Assembly: GCA_023630585.1 (NCBI GenBank)
Contig: CM042539.1
Coordinates: 2,479,255-2,543,254 of the forward strand
Direction of reading: 5' to 3'
Source: Cranoglanis bouderius
Lineage: Eukaryota > Chordata > Actinopteri > Siluriformes > Cranoglanididae
Length of the DNA stretch: 64,000 bases
Shown here piece by piece: positions 47,631-59,514 of this stretch. Below the pieces are notes generated by a model. The model did not search any database and had not been told where the DNA came from. It saw nothing but the letters and a program-made list of their open reading frames with translations. The position numbers and the translations under genes are program-made. The first letter of the stretch is position 1. Every line of letters begins with the position of its first letter.

Positions 47631-48037
47631 GGTGTGGAGTGAAATCTAACTGGAGACCTGGGTATCTGGTTTCCACCCTCTCATTAGCTTAATTAGTCCC
47701 TTTCAAAGCCTCACATGCGAATCGATGATTGGGCCAACCTCTTAAAGATGTCGGGGTACTTTGCAAATTGCCTGTGATTCACAACCAGATTGTGCTATGC
47801 TGTCAGTGCATGTTGTGATTAGAAAGACATGCAATTGGCGGTGTGCATTAGCAGATGTAGTAACTCACCTAAAGTTGAGTGTTTCTAATTTGGTGCCACT
47901 CATGAGACACTCAGTTTGTGAGGCATGATTTCATTCGGCAGCATTGTACTAGCTAGTGTGTTCACATTGTTCTCCTACAGCTAAAGAGTGACTGATAATG
48001 TATGTAAAATTTATGATTTACCGGTAAAATCGAGGTC
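47631..48037. other. Unassigned sequence
   Basis: No gene recognised. 47660-47860 is unrepetitive and may be conserved non-coding DNA (impression only). Confidence 0.25.
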
Positions 48038-49338
48038 CAGTGGTGCTTGAAAGTTTGTGAACCCTTTAGAATTTTCTATATATCTGCATAAAATATGATG
48101 TAAAACATAAGATTTTTACATTAGTCCTAAAAGTAGACAAAAAGAACCCAATTAAACAAAACTATTATACTTGGTCATTTATTCATTTAGGAAAATGATC
48201 CAATATTACATATCTGTGAGTGGCAAAAGTATGTGAACCTCTAGGTTTAGCAGTTAATTTGAAGGTGAAATTAGAGTCAGGTGTTTTCAATCAGTGGGAT
48301 GTTGATCAGGTGTGAGTGAGCGCCCAGATTTATTTAAAGAACAGGGATCTATCAAAGTCTGATCTTCACAACACATGTTTGTGGAAGTGTATCGTGGCAT
48401 GAACACAGGAGACTTTTGAGGACCACCATCAGGAGAACACTGAACAATTATGGTGTGCATGGCAGGATTGCAAGGAGAGAGTCACTGCTCTCCAAAAAAA
48501 TACCATTGCTGCTCCTCTGCAGTTTGCTAAAGATCATGTGGACAAGCCAGATGGCTAATGGAAAACTTTTTGGTTTAAACTTAAAATTATTTGTTTGCGT
48601 TATGTTTGGAGAAAGGAAAACACTGTGTTCCAGCATAAGAACTTTATCCCATATGTGAAACATGGTGGTGGTAGTAGTATCATGGTTTGGGCCTGTTTTG
48701 CTGCATCCTGGCCTGGATGACTTGCCATTATTGATGGAACAATGAATTCTGAATTATACCAGTGAATGGAAAATGTCAGGGCATCTGTCTGTTAACTGAA
48801 TCTCAAGAGAAAGTGGGTCATGCAGCAAGACAATGACCCTAAGCACACAAGTCGTTCTACCAAAGAATGGTTAAAGAAAATAAAGTTAATGTTGTGGAAT
48901 GGCCAAGTCAAAGTACTGACCTTAATCCAATAGAAATGTTGTGGAAGGACCTGAAGAAGGCAGTTCATTCAGGAAACCCACCAACATCCCAGAGATTAAG
49001 ATATTCTCTACTGAGGAATGGGCTAAAATTTCTCCAAGCTGATGTGCAGGACTGATCAACAGTTACCAGGAACATTTAGTTGCAGTTATTGGTGCACGAG
49101 AGGGTCACAGCAGATACTGAAAGCAAAAGGTTCAAAGGTTCATATACTTTTACCACTCACAGATATGAAATATTGGATCATTTTTCCTCAAAAAAATAAA
49201 TGGACAAATATAATACTTTGTCTCATTTGTTTAATTGGGTTCTCTTCATCTACTTTTAGGACTTGTGTGAAAATCTGATGATATTTTAGGTCATATTCAT
49301 GAGGAAATATAGAAAATTCTAACTTTCAAGCACCACTG
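48038..49338 (+). mobile_element. Tc1-like transposon, family G, both ends present
   Basis: Left terminus CAGTGGTGCTTGAAAGTTTG, right terminus AACTTTCAAGCACCACTG followed by TA at 49339-49340. The matching left dinucleotide is TC rather than TA, probably a point change. Inverted similarity extends inward (TTTGTTTAATTGGGTTCT at about 49225 against the reverse of 48147-48164). The transposase inside is broken. Confidence 0.9.
48390..49055 (+). pseudogene. Tc1-like transposase pseudogene (family G)
   Basis: The 5' third of the gene is deleted: the readable part opens with TIRRTLNNYGVHGRIARRES at 48416. Further on are KHGGG..SIMVWACFAAS (about 48660-48710, another frame), the second catalytic Asp motif MQQDNDPKHTS (about 48820-48850), and the terminal Glu motif NPIEMLWKDLKKAV in the frame 48867-49055. 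The first Asp region (WSDE in relatives) has decayed. Frameshifts separate the three segments. It is non-functional. Confidence 0.85.
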
Positions 49339-49340
49339 TA

Positions 49341-51160
<1,820 letters not shown>

Positions 51161-51164
51161 ACTA

Positions 51165-51410
51165 ATGTTATGGGAACGTTCCCATAAGGTTCACTCACAG
51201 GAAGTCATAATAGATATAATTCTTTGTAACTACAATCTAATGTTTTGGACACAAAACTACATATTAACGTTCTTGGGGGAACGTTCCCATACTGTTCTTG
51301 AGAACTTTGCGGGAATGTTCCCCACACCGAAATGCTCCAGGGAACATTCCTGCCGCATTCTCAGGGGAACGTTCCCACAATGTGCTTAGGGACATGCTCC
51401 TGTGACATTA
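51165..51410. repeat. Array of GGGAACGTTCCC palindromes
   Basis: Exact GGGAACGTTCCC at 51172-51183, 51277-51288 and 51365-51376, with variants GGGAATGTTCCC at 51311-51322 and GGGAACATTCCT at 51340-51351. The last four start 34, 29 and 25 bases apart. Further half-sites are AACGTTCTTGG near 51266, TTGAGAACTTTGC near 51298 and GGGACATGCTCC near 51389. It is most likely a minisatellite or part of a transposon. The units also fit the inverted nGAAnnTTCn pattern of heat-shock factor sites. Confidence 0.65.
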
Positions 51411-52404
51411 TCTTATTACCTCCACTGTTTGTCGCACATCAGGGAGTCATCTCCACTATTTGTCGCACCTATGAAATTCTTTGTTCTTTGTTTTAAACTC
51501 TCTTCATGGTTATATTTCTGTTTCCACAAGGCAGCAGCATCTTGGTAAAATCAGGACATGCTCCCTCTAAGTGTCTAAGAAAATCTTCCTTCTTCAGGTA
51601 ACATGTTATGCAAATCACCGATGCTGATTCAATGACTATGCAGATTCGTCTATGGCATCATCTGGTGATGTCTAGCAACTTTTTGAGCATACATTAACTA
51701 CTTTACCCTAAAAAGAGTTGGCAACCCTGGTGACTATCAAATTTTAACATAGCAACCAAGAGGAGCCCCATATATTCCCATTTCTTGTTTACATAGGACG
51801 TTAAAATACAGTGGCTAACATGTTAAGAATCCGATTGAACTACTCCCAGTTATAATACCCCTGTTTTCATCCTCTATGCCATTTCTTTCTTAAAAACATA
51901 TATGCCATGCTATTTGATCAGAAAATGAATGATATTCACTTTCATTGGTTGCATAACCTTGCAGAACATCTGGATTGTAATTTACACAACAAATACAGCG
52001 CACCAGTACGTACCTGCAGAACACTGTAGTGTTTAACATTTTCTTACCTGATACCTGAGCAAATATTGTCAATTTATAAAGTTCCTGTCTACTTGTTCAG
52101 AAGCAGGTCATCATCACTCGCTCCTGCAAGGTGATACTGGCCAACAGCATGTGCACTGTAATCTGAGGAAGCATACACTCTCTCAGACTGCTGATATTAG
52201 TTAATGCCTACTCGCATTGCTTAAGTAAACATTTGAAGTCATCAGCAATGTATGGATTAAAGCTACCTGCTGATTCTCTGTCCTTTCCTTCCTCATTTTC
52301 ATTCAGTTCCTTAATGTGAACCAAGTGGCTATTAATCAAAACAAGGAGGTGAAAGGCTCAAGAGGCACATCATTTGGACCTCTCATTAAAATGAATCACG
52401 TTCA
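51411..52404. other. Unassigned sequence
   Basis: No gene recognised. TTTGTCGCAC occurs twice at 51428 and 51460 with surrounding similarity (CCTCCACTG/TCTCCACTA), a small local duplication. Confidence 0.35.

Positions 52405-52449
<45 letters not shown>
52405..52449. repeat. (ATT)n microsatellite
   Basis: About fifteen ATT units. Confidence 0.95.
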
Positions 52450-52451
<2 letters not shown>

Positions 52452-53060
52452 CACAAATCACAACAGCGGAAAGGCAAAGATATTGACACCCTGTCATGGA
52501 AGGTGTTTGTAACAGTAGTCTTGTTATAGAGAAACCATTTTTTTTTTTTTCTTTTTGAGTTGTCCCATAGCACCATACATACTGCCCTAAACTCTGAATG
52601 AAGACAAATCCAATAATCACAGGTGAGAAAAGAAAATCCTAACTGCAGACATATATTTGCAGAGGATCTTTTTTTTTTCTTTCTCTCAGTCATTGTTGAT
52701 GTAGTAAATCTCAGTCACATCTATCCATAAATCATATTACACAAACATACCTACCTTCATAATGTGAAGACATGTCTCAACTCTCTGTCATGTGGCCCAG
52801 TGTTCTTATCTACCTGATATGAATTTTATCTGGAATTTACCCCTTAAACTGAATTTCACACATTTTGCTAAATTATCTGTCCTACTAAAGGAAAGAAAAT
52901 AATGTTTTATATGTTTGGACTATTAAAAGCTATTTGGTGGTACATAGTTCACTAAGGACCGCAGCTTCCCTGTGAGCTGTAAACATTTTTAAATTGCCAG
53001 CAATCAAAGTAAACTGACACGTCTCTGACTGTGACATTGGAGAGTATGGAATTAGCATAG
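52450..53060. other. Unassigned sequence
   Basis: No gene recognised. T-runs at 52538-52550 and 52669-52678. Confidence 0.35.
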
Positions 53061-53792
53061 ATATTGGTAACAGAAGGGCTGGTTCGAGTATTTCATAAAC
53101 TGCTGATCTTCTGGGAATTTCACAAACAACAGTCTCTAGAGTTTACACAGAATGGTGTGAAAAATAAAAAACATCGAGTGAGCGACAGGTCTGTGGGTGA
53201 CTTTTCTTGTTGATAAGAAAAATCAGAGGAAAATGGCCAGATTGGTTCGAGCTGCCATTAAGGATAATAACTCTATATAAAAATATAATCACTCTTTACA
53301 ACTGTGGTGAGCAGAAGAGCATCTCAGCATGCACAACACATCGAACCTTGAGGTGGATGGGCTACAACAGCAGAAGACCACATTGGTCTTCCACTCCTGT
53401 CAGCCAAGAACAGGAATCTGAGACTATCATGGCACAGACTCATCGAAACTGAACAGTTGAAGACTGGTCATTCTCTTCTGATCTCTCTTATCAACAAGGT
53501 GTTTCATCCTGCAGACCCTCCACACACAGGATGTTTTTTTTTTCTTCTTCTTCTTAGCATTCTGTGTAAAATCTAGAGACTTTTGTGTGTGAAAATCTCA
53601 GGAGACCATGCCATGGTTAAAGTCATGGAGATCACATTTTTTTCCCCATTCTGATATCTGATGTGAACATTAACTGAAGCTCTTGACCTATCTCTGCATG
53701 AATGTATGCATCGTGTTGCTGCCACATGATTGGCTGATTGGATAACTGCTTAAATGTGCAGGTGTACAGGCGTCCTATTAAAGCGGATGGTA
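53061..53792. mobile_element. Rearranged fold-back Tc1 element, family E relative
   Basis: The left part, 53061-53468, reads the 5' half of the transposase on the plus strand. The DNA-binding region is in GGCTGGTTCGAGTATTTC... and later CAACAGCAGAAGACCACATT and CAGTTGAAGACTGG. The right part, 53461-53792, is the start of the gene and leader on the minus strand, ending GGTGTACAGGCGTCCTATTA at the transposon end. As a result 53090-53235 and 53461-53615 are inverted copies of each other. The left terminal repeat and the catalytic domain are missing. The frame at 53207-53452 is a transposase fragment with no catalytic residue. Confidence 0.75.
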
Positions 53793-53816
53793 TATTCTGT
53801 ATAGTAACTTCAAAAA

Positions 53817-53840
53817 ACAAACAAACAAACAAACAAACAA
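53817..53840. repeat. (AAAC)n microsatellite
   Basis: About six AAAC units. Confidence 0.85.
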
Positions 53841-55063
53841 AAAAACAGCAGGAAATATTTGTGAAAACCCCATTTTGTGCCATGTAATTAAAAGGAATGA
53901 AACCAATAGTATTTATCTAACATTAAACATTATTTCTTACAGAAAAAAACACCGAAATCTGTGCATTTGTGTCCACCTATCCCTACACTGACTGTTGGCA
54001 TAGTTTTCAAAGTTTGTGCAGGCTGCTTCCATTTGCAAACGTCTGAGAAATCACAGGTGTCATGTGGTACTTGTACCACCTCTTATAATCATACTGAATT
54101 TTCCTTCAGAGGCTCTCAGACTGAAAGGTGGCAGCACTGAGACAGAAAAGATGCACGCACTGATTTTGCGTGCTCATGTGGATGAATTGCAATTGATGCA
54201 CAGCCCAGAAAGACAATAAAGTTGTTGTTGTTTTAATCTTAGAATTATGGTTAATTATGGTTATGGTTTTACTATGATATAACAAAAAAAAAATGAAATG
54301 GATGTATGAAGTTTATAATTGAAATAATCAGTGTGTAACAATTCAAATTTTTAAAAAAAAATCATTCAAACTCTACTTTAATGGTGACTTAAAGTACAAA
54401 CAAAACACCAACAACAATGAGCTCACTTTATCTATGCACACCGCTGTGTATTTCTCATTGAAGGGAGAGTGTGAAGCTCGACGGAGTGGAACAGACTCAG
54501 TAAACACCTCGGCTAGCGAATAGCGTGTTGGCGGCAGGCTGCTTTGTCGGTGGTGCTTGTTGCTTTCTGAGGCGATTCCTGGCAAGCGCATTGTGGATTT
54601 CCCATAGGCCGTCCTGCTTCGTATGCCAAGGTGCCTCCCCCAAGAGCCTCAGCACACATGGTAAAATTAAATGGTTTTGAAGAATTCCAATCATTACATC
54701 GGAGCAGAGCATTTGTTCACCGGTGATGGGTAAAATCAGACAGAGAGAAAAGCAAGGGAGGCCAGTAAAGGGAAGAGGAATAAAGGCTAAAGCAGAACAA
54801 GCTGGATTGCTCATAAGAATTATTCAAGGAGAAATGGCACCTGGCCTAAGGGGAAATCAAAGCTGCCTTCAGTGGGATTGGTCTTGGCACAATACGGACA
54901 CAGTCTTGTTTGATGTCCCCCTCCCATCTGTCTTGTATGTAGTCTTTTATCTCCCTCTAAAGTAATATAGTCCTCACTGCAATTCAATAATGGCCCAACC
55001 GAGCCTGTCACCCCATGTTTGCTGCTTATCTCACACGCTGGGCCCACACCACTGCAAGTGCTA
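53841..55063. other. Unassigned sequence, part possibly conserved
   Basis: No gene recognised. 54420-54960 has balanced composition without repeats and several short frames on both strands (54373-54591, 54497-54814, 54723-54965), none with a domain or splice context. It may be non-coding conserved DNA. Confidence 0.25.
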
Positions 55064-55083
55064 TGTGTGTGTGTGTGTGTGTG
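55064..55083. repeat. (GT)n microsatellite, short
   Basis: About ten GT units. Confidence 0.8.
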
Positions 55084-55785
55084 CCATCCTGCAATGAAGG
55101 GTAGATGTGGAATAGAAGCAGATAAGTGAACATGGAGAATGTGTTCATATGCTATCCCAGCTGGGATCTAAATGGGGACTCAGTACTAGTGATTGGGCCG
55201 TCTGTGTGTGTTGGTATTCCTCAGTACTGTGTGGACTTTCTAAAGTGAACCCTCATCCTAATTGGATAAAAGAGGCAGATAAACTCTAGCCTGATGCTGA
55301 AAGTCAAGCCTGACACATCCCTGGAAATGGGAGCAATTTACCTTGAGATTGACAGCTATGGTACCCTTTGAGACTCTCTCACTGAGAAAAGAAGCCTTGA
55401 CTGATACACAGAGTCATATAAGAGCACCTTATATCTCTTCATCCCCCCTCTAATGTGTAATATGATATTATATGTGATATATGTACTAATATTTAATCCT
55501 TGCTAATAAGTTGGATATGAAAAGCCGTTGAATCTCATTATTTTGTAGTGTAACCATCATGCCCCTTGCTGCTCTTACACCTGCGTCATCTGATTGGATC
55601 TCTAATGCAGTCAACTGGTACTTGTCATTCGACACATGCGCCTTGTTTTTTAGTCAGTCGACGTGGCTCTGTAGTCCTTGTATTTCTCTTGTGACTTTGT
55701 GAAGTCTTGCCAACCCTAATACAGTCTGAGGCATTTACTAATGTATTGTTATGTCCTGGAGTACATTCTCTTATCCCTCCTAACA

Positions 55786-55786
<1 letters not shown>
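55084..55786. other. Unassigned sequence
   Basis: No gene recognised. Confidence 0.35.

Positions 55787-55866
<80 letters not shown>
55787..55866. repeat. (CA)n microsatellite, about 40 units
   Basis: Perfect CA repeat, the longest of its type in the window. Frames through it are artefacts. Confidence 0.95.
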
Positions 55867-55871
<5 letters not shown>

Positions 55872-55986
55872 CTGTTTTCTGTGAATTTTTGTACTGTCAG
55901 TGACTGCTGTCTTGGTTTTTGGAATAAATGTTTTTGTTGTATACCTAATTTGCAGTAAACACATGCAGTATAATAAGCATGTTGCC

Positions 55987-56014
55987 TTCCATTCTTTAGA
56001 TTTAAAGAATGGAA
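55987..56014. repeat. Perfect 12-bp hairpin
   Basis: TTCCATTCTTTA, loop GATT, TAAAGAATGGAA. A third partial copy of the arm (AAAGAATGGAAGAT) follows at about 56022-56035. It is not followed by a T-run, and no RNA gene is recognised. Confidence 0.6.
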
Positions 56015-56415
56015 GATTTTAAAAGAATGGAAGATCGTTTAAAGATTTAAACATTTATTCTAAAGTAGCAACATAAATCCAGTCAACACGTCCTACTGCA
56101 GAACTGTGGCCCATGCTTTATAATCACTCAATGTCACTGCACTGGAGGGTTCAGCAGGGATGTCACATCTGTTATCATGTACACCACGATTTAAAAAGTT
56201 TGCGAACATTGGGCCTCATTTATCAAACTGGAAATGAACAAATTTATTCGGAAATCATTCACAGGAGCATTTACACAAGTGGTGTTCATCAAAATCCAGT
56301 AAGTTTAGAAAAAATGTCTGTATACTAAGAGAGCTAATAAATTTGCATATACTGTAAGGAGGCTCACTAATGTAAATGCCGACTCTTCTTCTTCTTTTCC
56401 TTTCGGCTGTTCCCT

Positions 56416-58362
56416 TCAGGGGTCGCCACAACGAATCATCTGCCTCCATCTAGCCCTATCCCCTGCATCCTCTTCTCTCAGACCGACTACCTTCATGTCC
56501 TCCTTCACTACATCCATAAACCTCCTCTTTGGTCTTCCTCTCGGCCTCCTGCCTGGCAGCTCTAACCTCAGCATCCTTTTACCGATATATTCACTCTCCC
56601 TCCTCTGAACATGTCCAAACCATCTCAACCTGGCCTCTCTAACTTTGTCTCCAAAACATCTCACATGTGCTGTCCCCCTGATGTACTCATTCCTGATCCT
56701 ATCCATCCTCGTCACTCCCAAAGAGAACCTCAACATCTTCAGCTCTGCTACCTCTAACTCTTCCTCCTGTCTTTTCCTCAGTGCAACTGTCTCCAAACCA
56801 TACAACATCGCTGGTCTCACTACTGTCCTGTACACCTTTCCTTTCATTCTTGCTGGTACTCTTTTATCACACAACAGACCTGACACTTTTCTCCACCCAT
56901 TCCAACCTGCCTGCACACGCTTCTTCACCTCTTTTCCACACTCCCCGTTGCTCTGGACTGTTGACCCTAAGTACTTAAAATCCTGCACCTTCTTTATCTC
57001 TTCTCCCTGTAACCTCACTGTTCCACTTGGATCCCTCTCATTCACAAACATGTATTCTGTCTTGCTGCGACTAACCTTCATTCCTCTTCTCTCCAGAGCA
57101 AACCTCCACCTCTCTAGAGTTTCCTCCACCTGCTCCCTGCTCTCACTACAGATCACAATGTCATCCGCAAACATCATAGTCCGTGGAGATTCCTGTCTGA
57201 CCTCATCTGTCAGCCTGTCCATCACCACCGCAAACAAGAAGGGGCTCAGAGCCGATCCTTGATGCAGTCCCACCTTCACCGTGAACTCCTCTGTCACACC
57301 TACCGCACACCTTACCACTGTCCTACTGCTCTCATACATATCCTGCACCACTCTAACATACTTCTCTGCCACTCCAGACCTCCTCATACAATACCACAGC
57401 TCCTCTCTTGGCACCCTGTCATACGCTTTCTCTAAATCTACAAAGACACAATGCAGCTCTTTCTGACCCTCTCTGTACTTCTCCATCAACATTCTCAAAG
57501 CAAATATTGCATCTGTAGTGCTCTTTCTTGGCATGAAACCATACTGCTGCTCACAAATGCTCTCTTCTCCCCTTAGCCTTGCTTCCACTACTCTTTCCCA
57601 CAACTTCATTGTATGGCTCATCAGCTTAATACCTCTGTAGTTTCCACAACTCTGCACATCTCCCTTGTTCTTAAAAATCGGCACCAAAACACTTCTCCTC
57701 CATTCCTCAGGCATCCTCTCACTCTCTAAGACCTCGTTGAACAACCTAGTTAAAAACTCTACTGCCATCTCTCCTAGACACTTCCATACCTCCATTGGTA
57801 TGTCATCCGGACCAACCGCCTTTCTTCTCTGCATCCTCTTCAAAGCTCTCCTAACTTCACCCTTGCTAATCCTTTCTACTTCCTGCTCAACAATATTTGC
57901 CTCTACTACTCTTCTCTCTCTGTCATTTTCCTCATTCATCAGTTCCTCAAAGTACTCCTTCCATCTTTCCCTCACCCTCCTGTCACCTGTCAACACATTT
58001 CCATCTCTATCTTTAATCACTCTAACCTGCTGCACATCCTTACCATCTCTATCCCTCTGCCTCGCCAACCGATACAAATCCCTCTCACCTTCCTTACTAT
58101 CTAACTTTGCATACATGTCCTCATAAGCTTTCTGTTTGGCCTTTGCCACCTCTATCTTAACCTCACGCTGCATCTCCCTATATTCCTGTCTACTTTCCTC
58201 CGTCCTCTCATTGTCCCACTTCTTCCTAGCTAACCTCTTCTTCTGGATACTCTCCTGAACTTCTTCATTCCACCACCAAGTCTCCTTGTCTTCTTTCCTC
58301 CTTCCAGATGACACACCTAGCACCTTCCTACCTGTCTCCCTGATCACTTTGGCTGTAGTAGT
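56416..58362 (-). CDS. RTE reverse transcriptase portion
   Basis: Open in frame from codon 58362 to the stop. A GTG at 58347 gives a nominal 643-residue product. Residue numbers follow that product: a basic coiled region rich in Lys/Arg/Glu (30-150), then reverse transcriptase blocks GPDDIPMEVWK (179-189), LVPIFKNKGD (221-230), NYRGIKL (236-242), VFVDLEKAYDRV (301-312), GLHQGSALSPFLF (360-372) and the FADD box in MMFADDIVI (391-399). The catalytic acids Asp304, Asp395 and Asp396 are all present. The C-terminal part has MLYGLETVALRKRQ (514-527), RIRNEYIRGTAHV (550-562) and RWFGHVQRRES (575-585), typical of RTE-type proteins. No frameshift is seen over 1.9 kb. There is no start of its own, because it is the downstream part of the endonuclease frame. 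Confidence 0.85.
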   Translation of the reverse strand, partial: TTTAKVIRETGRKVLGVSSGRRKEDKETWWWNEEVQESIQKKRLARKKWDNERTEESRQEYREMQREVKIEVAKAKQKAYEDMYAKLDSKEGERDLYRLARQRDRDGKDVQQVRVIKDRDGNVLTGDRRVRERWKEYFEELMNEENDRERRVVEANIVEQEVERISKGEVRRALKRMQRRKAVGPDDIPMEVWKCLGEMAVEFLTRLFNEVLESERMPEEWRRSVLVPIFKNKGDVQSCGNYRGIKLMSHTMKLWERVVEARLRGEESICEQQYGFMPRKSTTDAIFALRMLMEKYREGQKELHCVFVDLEKAYDRVPREELWYCMRRSGVAEKYVRVVQDMYESSRTVVRCAVGVTEEFTVKVGLHQGSALSPFLFAVVMDRLTDEVRQESPRTMMFADDIVICSESREQVEETLERWRFALERRGMKVSRSKTEYMFVNERDPSGTVRLQGEEIKKVQDFKYLGSTVQSNGECGKEVKKRVQAGWNGWRKVSGLLCDKRVPARMKGKVYRTVVRPAMLYGLETVALRKRQEEELEVAELKMLRFSLGVTRMDRIRNEYIRGTAHVRCFGDKVREARLRWFGHVQRRESEYIGKRMLRLELPGRRPRGRPKRRFMDVVKEDMKVVGLREEDAGDRARWRQMIRCGDP

Positions 58363-59514
58363 CTAGTCATCTGGAAGCACCTCCTGACCACCTAAAGCCT
58401 GTCTCAACTCCTCCCTGAAAACCGCACAGCACTCTTCCTTTTCCAACTTCCACCACTTTGTCTTCTGCTCTGCCTTTGCTCTCTTCATCTTCCTCACCAC
58501 CAGAGTCATCTTACACACCACCATCCTATGCTGTCTAGCTACACTCTCTCCTACCACTACTTTGCAATCGCTAATCTCCATCAGATTACAGTGTCTACAT
58601 AAGATATAGTTCACCTGTGTGCTCCTGCCACCACTCTTATATGTCACCCTGTGTTCCTGCCTCTTCTGAAAGTACGTGTTCACCACAGCCATCTCCATAC
58701 TTTTAGCAAAGTCTACCAACCTCTGTCCTTCTGGGTTCCTTACCTGAAGGCCAAACCTGCCCATCACTTCCTCATCCCCACTATTCCCTTCACCAACATG
58801 TCCATTAAAGTCTGCTCCTATCACCACTCTCTCACATCTGGGAACACTCTGCATCACTTCCTCAAGCTTGCTCCAGAATCTGTCTTTCTCCTCTTGCTCA
58901 CAACCTACTTGTGGAGCGTAAGCACTAACAACATTCAACATCACACCTTCAATTTCCAGCTTCAGACTCATCAACCTATCTGACACTCTCTTTACCTCCA
59001 GAACATTCTTCACAAACTCCTCCATCAGGATCACTCCTACTCCATTTCTCTTCCTGTCCACCCCATTATAAAACAGTTTAAACCCTGCTCCAATGCTTCT
59101 AGCCTTGCTCCCTTTCCACCTGGTCTCCTGGACACACAGAATGGCGACTTTCCTCCTCTGCATCATATCTACCAGCTCTCTGCCTTTACCTGTCATCGTA
59201 CCAACATTCAAAGTCCCTACTTTCAGTCCTAAACTCCTGCCTTTCCTCTTCTCTCTCTGCCTACGGACACGCCTTCCTCCTCTAACACACCTTCCTCCTC
59301 TCCTTCTTCGACCAACAGTAGCCCAATTTCCACCAGTGCCCTGTAGGTCAACGGCACCGATGGCGGTCGTTGTTAACCCGGGCCCCGACCGATCCGGTAT
59401 GGAAGTCATGTTAGTGATTCGCATATTGAATTTGGCAAAAGTTTTACGTCGGATGCCCTTCCTGACACAACCCTCTCTATTTATCCGGGCTTGGGACCGG
59501 CACAAAAAGTACAC
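58363..59514 (-). CDS. RTE apurinic-type endonuclease portion
   Basis: This 383-residue frame belongs to the exonuclease-endonuclease-phosphatase fold used by LINEs to nick DNA. After a basic leader (65-95) come LKVGTLNVGTM with Asn103, CVQETRWKG with Glu130, SAYAPQ (197-202), GADFNGHVGE with Asp235 and Asn237, STQVNYILCR (298-307) and ARQHRMVV with His329. In relatives the STQV.YIL motif has Asp where this copy has Asn302, a one-base change that probably weakens or abolishes cleavage. The frame ends at TAG directly after EVLPDD. Because the following reverse transcriptase is in the same frame, this was one protein. Confidence 0.85.
   Translation of the reverse strand: MYFLCRSQARINREGCVRKGIRRKTFAKFNMRITNMTSIPDRSGPGLTTTAIGAVDLQGTGGNWATVGRRRRGGRCVRGGRRVRRQREKRKGRSLGLKVGTLNVGTMTGKGRELVDMMQRRKVAILCVQETRWKGSKARSIGAGFKLFYNGVDRKRNGVGVILMEEFVKNVLEVKRVSDRLMSLKLEIEGVMLNVVSAYAPQVGCEQEEKDRFWSKLEEVMQSVPRCERVVIGADFNGHVGEGNSGDEEVMGRFGLQVRNPEGQRLVDFAKSMEMAVVNTYFQKRQEHRVTYKSGGRSTQVNYILCRHCNLMEISDCKVVVGESVARQHRMVVCKMTLVVRKMKRAKAEQKTKWWKLEKEECCAVFREELRQALGGQEVLPDD

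Larger units (their letters stand above)
56416..59514 (-). pseudogene. RTE endonuclease-reverse transcriptase ORF with one in-frame stop
   Basis: From the ATG at 59514 the frame runs 383 codons to TAG at 58365-58363, then continues in the same frame without shift through codons TTTAKVIRETG... to the stop just before 56416. About 1,030 codons in total match the single-ORF layout of RTE elements. The TAG is most simply explained as a one-base change from a Trp codon (TGG). The true start may be the later Met at residue 31, just before TNMTSIPDRSGPG. The protein would nick target DNA and reverse-transcribe its own RNA there. As read it is disabled unless the stop is read through. Confidence 0.8.

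Noticed and set aside
54497..54814. 105-residue minus-strand frame
   Set aside because: Overlaps other frames on both strands in a possibly conserved non-coding block; composition does not look coding.
56645..57262. Plus-strand open frame of 205 residues
   Set aside because: It lies antisense to the RTE reverse transcriptase and is Ser/Thr/Leu-rich as expected of the complement of a Lys/Arg/Glu-rich gene; no domain.
57665..58126. Plus-strand open frame of 153 residues
   Set aside because: Antisense shadow of the RTE reading frame.
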